From NCBI RefSeq assembly GCF_000421745.1, contig NZ_ATXP01000011.1:33991-97990 (forward strand): 64,000 nucleotides of DNA. Reading direction: 5' to 3'. This DNA is from Nesterenkonia alba DSM 19423 (GTDB lineage Bacteria > Actinomycetota > Actinomycetes > Actinomycetales > Micrococcaceae). Numbering within the stretch: the first letter of the stretch is position 1; every line of letters starts with the position of its first letter. Positions 61,025 to 64,000 of the stretch are shown here, in pieces. A program made the position numbers and the translations under genes. The notes beneath the pieces are model-generated. The model did no database searches. It worked only from the letters and a program-made list of their open reading frames with translations, and was not told where the DNA came from.

Positions 61025-61927
61025 TCACCCGCGGTGGGCGAATGTCGCGATGACTCGTTGCGCGGTGGGCGCCTGGACTCCGGGCCCCAGGCCGATGTAG
61101 CCAGGCGCCAGGTGTGCATCTTCAGTGGGGGCGCCATCCCAGCTGCGCCCCTGACGGGCACCGTAAGGCAGGTATTGCCCGCCAGCGCGGCGCAGGATGA
61201 GCTGCCCAGCGGCCACATCCCAGGGCCTGGTGTTTCCGCCGCAGGCCACATCAGCCCAGCCGGCGGCGGCGTGGCAGAGCTCCAGCGCCCCAGAGATGAG
61301 CCGGCGCACCGCGGAGTAGGTGGTGACCAGTTCCCCAAAGGCGGTCAGCGCCTCCTGCCCACGCCGCTGAACCATCGCAGACCCGGGGAAGCTGGTCACC
61401 AGATTGAGGTGCTCCTCCGGGAGGTCTTTGGGCGTAGGCCGCAGGGGCTGTTCAGCGGAGTCGCCGGTCGCCAGGTACGCCCCGGCGTCGTCGGCGGAGA
61501 ACGTCAACCGGTTGACCGGATCGTGGACGACTCCGGCGAGCACCACATCGTCGAGGGCCGCAGCGATGGAGATGCTGAACATGGCGAATCCGTGGGCGAA
61601 GTTGGATGTCCCGTCAATGGGGTCGATGATCCACTCGAGCCGGCCGTGCCCCACGGATCCGCCTTCCTCACCGGTGATGCGGGAGTCGGGCACTGCGGCG
61701 GTGAGGGTTTTAATGAGCCGCTGTTCGGTCTGCTCGTCGTAGACGGTGACGAGATCGTGGGCGCTGGTCTTGGTGGCGACTTCCATCTGAGAGCGGAAGG
61801 CCTCAGCCAACGCCTCTCCAGCCTGCAATGCTGCGGAGACGGCGATGCGCCGCAGGTGGGCCGGAGTGGGCGGATGAGGATCAGAGGGTGCTGGATCAGA
61901 CGTGAAGGGGGCGCGCGAGTGGGTCAT
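61025..61927 (-). CDS. Inositol monophosphatase family protein
   Basis: 300 residues. Mg-binding motifs are GEEGG (about 97-101), WIIDPIDGTSNFAHG and RPWDVAAGQLI. It could act on inositol-1-phosphate, histidinol phosphate or a related sugar phosphate; the family does not tell them apart. The first 25 residues are variable. It is divergent from the MFS gene. Confidence 0.92.
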   Translation of the reverse strand: MTHSRAPFTSDPAPSDPHPPTPAHLRRIAVSAALQAGEALAEAFRSQMEVATKTSAHDLVTVYDEQTEQRLIKTLTAAVPDSRITGEEGGSVGHGRLEWIIDPIDGTSNFAHGFAMFSISIAAALDDVVLAGVVHDPVNRLTFSADDAGAYLATGDSAEQPLRPTPKDLPEEHLNLVTSFPGSAMVQRRGQEALTAFGELVTTYSAVRRLISGALELCHAAAGWADVACGGNTRPWDVAAGQLILRRAGGQYLPYGARQGRSWDGAPTEDAHLAPGYIGLGPGVQAPTAQRVIATFAHRG

Positions 61928-62001
61928 ACCTCAACCCTATGGCTGGAACTGTCCAGCGCGCAGAGACCGACGACGACGCCGCCTCGTCACCCGTCAAATT
62001 G

Positions 62002-62016
62002 GTTGCGAGTAGCAAC
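62002..62016 (+). promoter_or_regulatory. Inverted repeat GTTGC-N5-GCAAC before the MFS gene
   Basis: A perfect 5+5 inverted repeat, 25-39 bases upstream of the start, in the gap shared with the divergent phosphatase gene. It is a repressor operator candidate. No regulator gene is adjacent. Confidence 0.45.
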
Positions 62017-62040
62017 GATCCTCCTTAAGATGATTCGAAG

Positions 62041-63576
62041 ATGCAACTAAAATCTTCCGGTGCGGCACAGCCCGCCGAGCACGCTGATGCCCCGGCACAG
62101 GGCTCTTCGCCTCAGATGAGCACGCCCGCAGGCGCCACGGCTGGTGGTGGGGAGCAGTCGACGTCGCGCCGTGATTTACGGTGGGCGATCACCGGGATCC
62201 TGGTGGTGTTCTTCGCCGCCATGGTGTCGATGAACGTGGTGGTCACTGCCCTGCCGGTGATCGTCGGGGAGCTTGACGGCACCCAGATCCAGTACTCCTG
62301 GGTGGTCACTGCCACGCTGCTGGCCAATGCTTCCTCCACTCTGGTGTGGGGCAAGCTCGCCGATATGTTCTCCAAGAAGGTGCTGTTCCAGTGGGCTAAT
62401 GTCATCTTCTTTGTCTCATCCTTGGGTGCGGGGTTCGCACCGAATATGGAGACCCTCATCGCCGCCCGATTTGTACAGGGCATCGGGTTGGGCGGGCTGA
62501 CCGCTCTGGCCATGGCGATTATGGCCTCAATCATTTCCCCACGGGAGCGTGGCAAGTACGCCGGGTATATGGGGGCCTGCCTGGCGGTGGCGACTACGGC
62601 GGCTCCCCTCATTGGTGGGATCACCGTCGATACTCTCGGCTGGCGGTGGTGCTTCTTTGTGGGGGTGCCGCTGTCCCTGTTCGCCCTGGTGTTGGTGGCC
62701 CGCACCCTGAAGGTGCCCACCCACGGTAAACCCGGCAGAATCGATGTCGGCGGGGCAGCCTTGCTGGTGACAGTCTCTTCCTTGCTGCTGGTGTGGCTTT
62801 CTTTCGCCGGGACGGAGGAGTTCTTCGCCTGGGTTTCCTGGGAGTCGGGGGCGATCCTGGGGCTGGCGGTGGTCCTGCTGGCGGTGTTCGTGCTTGTGGA
62901 GCGGAAGGTGAGCAACCCGATCATCCATTTGCGGATGCTGGCCAATCGGACCACCCTGCTGGCTTCGACGGCCAGCGCCTCCATTGCGGTGTGCCTGTTC
63001 GGGATGCCGGTGTTCGTGGGGCAGTACTTCCAGATCGGCCGGGGGCTCAGTCCCACCGAGTCAGGACTGATGTTGCTGCCATTGGTGATGGGCAATCTGG
63101 TCTCGGCCACGGTGACTGGTCGGCTCATCACTCGCTACGGGTATTGGAAGGCGTATCTGGTGGTCGGTGCCCTGCTGTGCGCGGCGGGCATGTTCGGGCT
63201 GAGCACGGTCGGGGCAGAGACTCCCTATGCAGTGGTGCTGAGCCTGCTGGCGGTGGTGGGGCTGGGCTTCGGTGCTCAGATGCAGAACCTCATGGTGGTG
63301 GTACAGAACACCGTCCAGGTGGATCGCGTGGGGCAGGCGAGTTCACTGATCGCCTATTTCCGGGTGTTCGGTGGAGCAGCCGGTACCGCGGTACTCGGCT
63401 CGGTGATGGCGGTGCAGGTGGCCGGCTACTCGGTCGCCGAGGTCAACGGCACCAGCGCCTCCCCGGTGTATGCCGAAGCCTCCGGCACCATGTTCCTGGT
63501 GGCCGCGTTCCTGACCGTCCCGGCGGTGATCGCCAACCTCGTCATCAAAGAACTTCCCCTGCGTACCACCGTGTAA
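62041..63576 (+). CDS. MFS drug:H+ antiporter, DHA2 (14-helix) family
   Basis: 511 residues with 14 membrane helices in the EmrB/QacA layout. Motif A is seen in WGKLADMFSKKVLFQW. ALPVIVGELDGTQIQYSWVV is typical of the first helix pair, and GIGLGGLTALAMAIMASII follows. A low-complexity N-terminal tail precedes the first helix. It is a probable multidrug or toxic-metabolite exporter. The stop overlaps a possible 25-codon ORF (TAATG). Confidence 0.92.
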   Translation: MQLKSSGAAQPAEHADAPAQGSSPQMSTPAGATAGGGEQSTSRRDLRWAITGILVVFFAAMVSMNVVVTALPVIVGELDGTQIQYSWVVTATLLANASSTLVWGKLADMFSKKVLFQWANVIFFVSSLGAGFAPNMETLIAARFVQGIGLGGLTALAMAIMASIISPRERGKYAGYMGACLAVATTAAPLIGGITVDTLGWRWCFFVGVPLSLFALVLVARTLKVPTHGKPGRIDVGGAALLVTVSSLLLVWLSFAGTEEFFAWVSWESGAILGLAVVLLAVFVLVERKVSNPIIHLRMLANRTTLLASTASASIAVCLFGMPVFVGQYFQIGRGLSPTESGLMLLPLVMGNLVSATVTGRLITRYGYWKAYLVVGALLCAAGMFGLSTVGAETPYAVVLSLLAVVGLGFGAQMQNLMVVVQNTVQVDRVGQASSLIAYFRVFGGAAGTAVLGSVMAVQVAGYSVAEVNGTSASPVYAEASGTMFLVAAFLTVPAVIANLVIKELPLRTTV

Positions 63577-63653
63577 TGAACGGAGACAATCCACCACGAC
63601 AAGCCCCGCAACTCGACATCCTCTATGACCACAAGGAACTCTACGAACACTAG
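63576..63653 (+). CDS. Possible 25-residue ORF after the MFS gene
   Basis: An ATG overlapping the MFS stop (TAATG) opens a 25-codon frame ending in ELYEH. The coupling is suggestive but the ORF is too short to test by eye. It could be the start of a gene cut off by the downstream insertion sequence. No family resemblance is seen. Confidence 0.2.
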   Translation: MNGDNPPRQAPQLDILYDHKELYEH

Positions 63654-63756
63654 AATTTTTCTATGGGGTACGCAGGATTGCCACTGGATCGCGAGTCGCT
63701 GCATAAAGTGCGGGTGGAACAGCAGCAAACATCGCGGCCATGAGCACAAGGACCGA

Positions 63757-64000
63757 TGTCCCCACTGTGAAGTCCCACGGAGGAACCGCCTGCAGCATCT
63801 TCGTGATGGCCAGCCCGCTCCCGGTGCCTGTCCCGCGTCAAGTAGTTGGCAGGATTTCCTTGGTTTTGAATGTCGGGGTGGTGGGGTCGGCCAGGCCCAG
63901 GTGCACCTCCTTGGGCCGGTTCCATGAGATGGCCTCGTGGGGCCGGAGCTCGTTGTACTCGATCCGGTAGTCCTCGGCCCGCTCGGCGAGCACGATCGCG
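63757..64000 (-). mobile_element. End of an insertion sequence (IS3-type), cut by window edge
   Basis: The element carries the C-terminal end of an integrase-core transposase. After the stop codon, about 80 bases run to a TGTCCCCACTGTGAAGTCC stretch at 63757, which looks like the outer TG-starting terminal repeat. The boundary is inferred because the other end lies outside the window. The 100 bases between the MFS 3' end and this point show no clear gene. Confidence 0.55.
63838..64000 (-). CDS. IS3-family transposase, C-terminal end (partial)
   Basis: 54 residues up to a TGA stop: DYRIEYNELRPHEAISWNRP is the C-terminal integrase-core signature, where YN-x2-RPH with a following proline region is typical of IS3-type OrfB. 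The DDE residues lie beyond the window edge, so activity cannot be judged. Confidence 0.85.
   Translation of the reverse strand, partial: AIVLAERAEDYRIEYNELRPHEAISWNRPKEVHLGLADPTTPTFKTKEILPTT

Noticed and set aside
63625..63927. 100-codon plus-strand frame at the IS boundary
   Set aside because: It runs antisense into the transposase C-terminus and across the inferred IS end; composition is that of a shadow frame.
1..64000. CRISPR array, tRNA or rRNA genes
   Set aside because: No regularly spaced identical repeats other than protein-coding Pro/Thr codons, and no cloverleaf or rRNA-like stretch, was recognised by reading; a covariance search would be the decisive test.

Overview
The window is about 64 kb of a high-GC actinobacterial chromosome. 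Lsr2, ClpC, actinobacterial-type menaquinone genes, a resA/ccdA/resB/ccsB cytochrome c set and LAxTG sorting signals all point to Actinobacteria. A FolB-FolK fusion and DUF3180, DUF4229 and PLDc_N small membrane proteins suggest Micrococcales, perhaps Micrococcaceae. The genus cannot be fixed from sequence reading alone. No rRNA, tRNA or CRISPR array was seen.

Layout. (1) 1-1397: 5' end of radA and mutY. (2) 1410-15781: an accessory surface block of three very large paralogous secreted proteins with LAxTG-type sorting signals, one carrying a purple-acid-phosphatase-like enzyme. An XRE regulator is translationally coupled to the end of the last one, and a small membrane protein gene lies upstream. 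(3) 15964-36379: a conserved core running mostly on the minus strand: clpC, lsr2, lysS, an M13 peptidase, panC, a DUF2520 oxidoreductase, two PH-domain membrane proteins, DUF3180, folBK, folP, folE, ftsH, then hpt, tilS and a DUF2342 zincin. From memory, this order resembles the radA-to-tilS region of Mycobacterium tuberculosis. A voltage-gated-type ion channel gene sits between ftsH and hpt. (4) 36545-38420: a methyltransferase and menB. (5) 38421-49852: an accessory island that separates menB from menE and menA. It holds a FitAB-like toxin-antitoxin pair, a GlxA/DJ-1 pair with a small protein, and a catabolic cluster: IclR regulator, LigA/LigB extradiol dioxygenase, citrate-synthase-like lyase, CaiB-type CoA-transferase, CstA-type transporter, amidohydrolase and DoxX. 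(6) 49906-52499: a small membrane protein, menE and menA. (7) 52602-58273: small membrane proteins and the cytochrome c maturation operon. (8) 58365-64000: an orphan sugar-type ABC binding lipoprotein, an MbfA-like ferritin/VIT protein, an inositol monophosphatase, an MFS exporter and the end of an insertion sequence.

The strongest novelty candidate is the catabolic cluster at 41.4-49.9 kb. The palindrome CGGAC-N4-GTCCG lies before the IclR gene and again before both divergent operons (one copy with a single mismatch), which suggests one regulon. The enzyme set implies ring opening followed by CoA activation and citryl-CoA-lyase-type cleavage, instead of the known LigC/LigI/LigJ/LigK route, whose genes are absent here. 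The second candidate is the family of LAxTG surface proteins built from a shared unrecognised N-terminal module, a shared C-terminal beta domain and Pro/Thr/Glu-rich spacers. The third is a 17-bp palindrome TTCTAC-N5-GTAGAA found at nearly the same distance upstream of lysS and of the cytochrome c operon.
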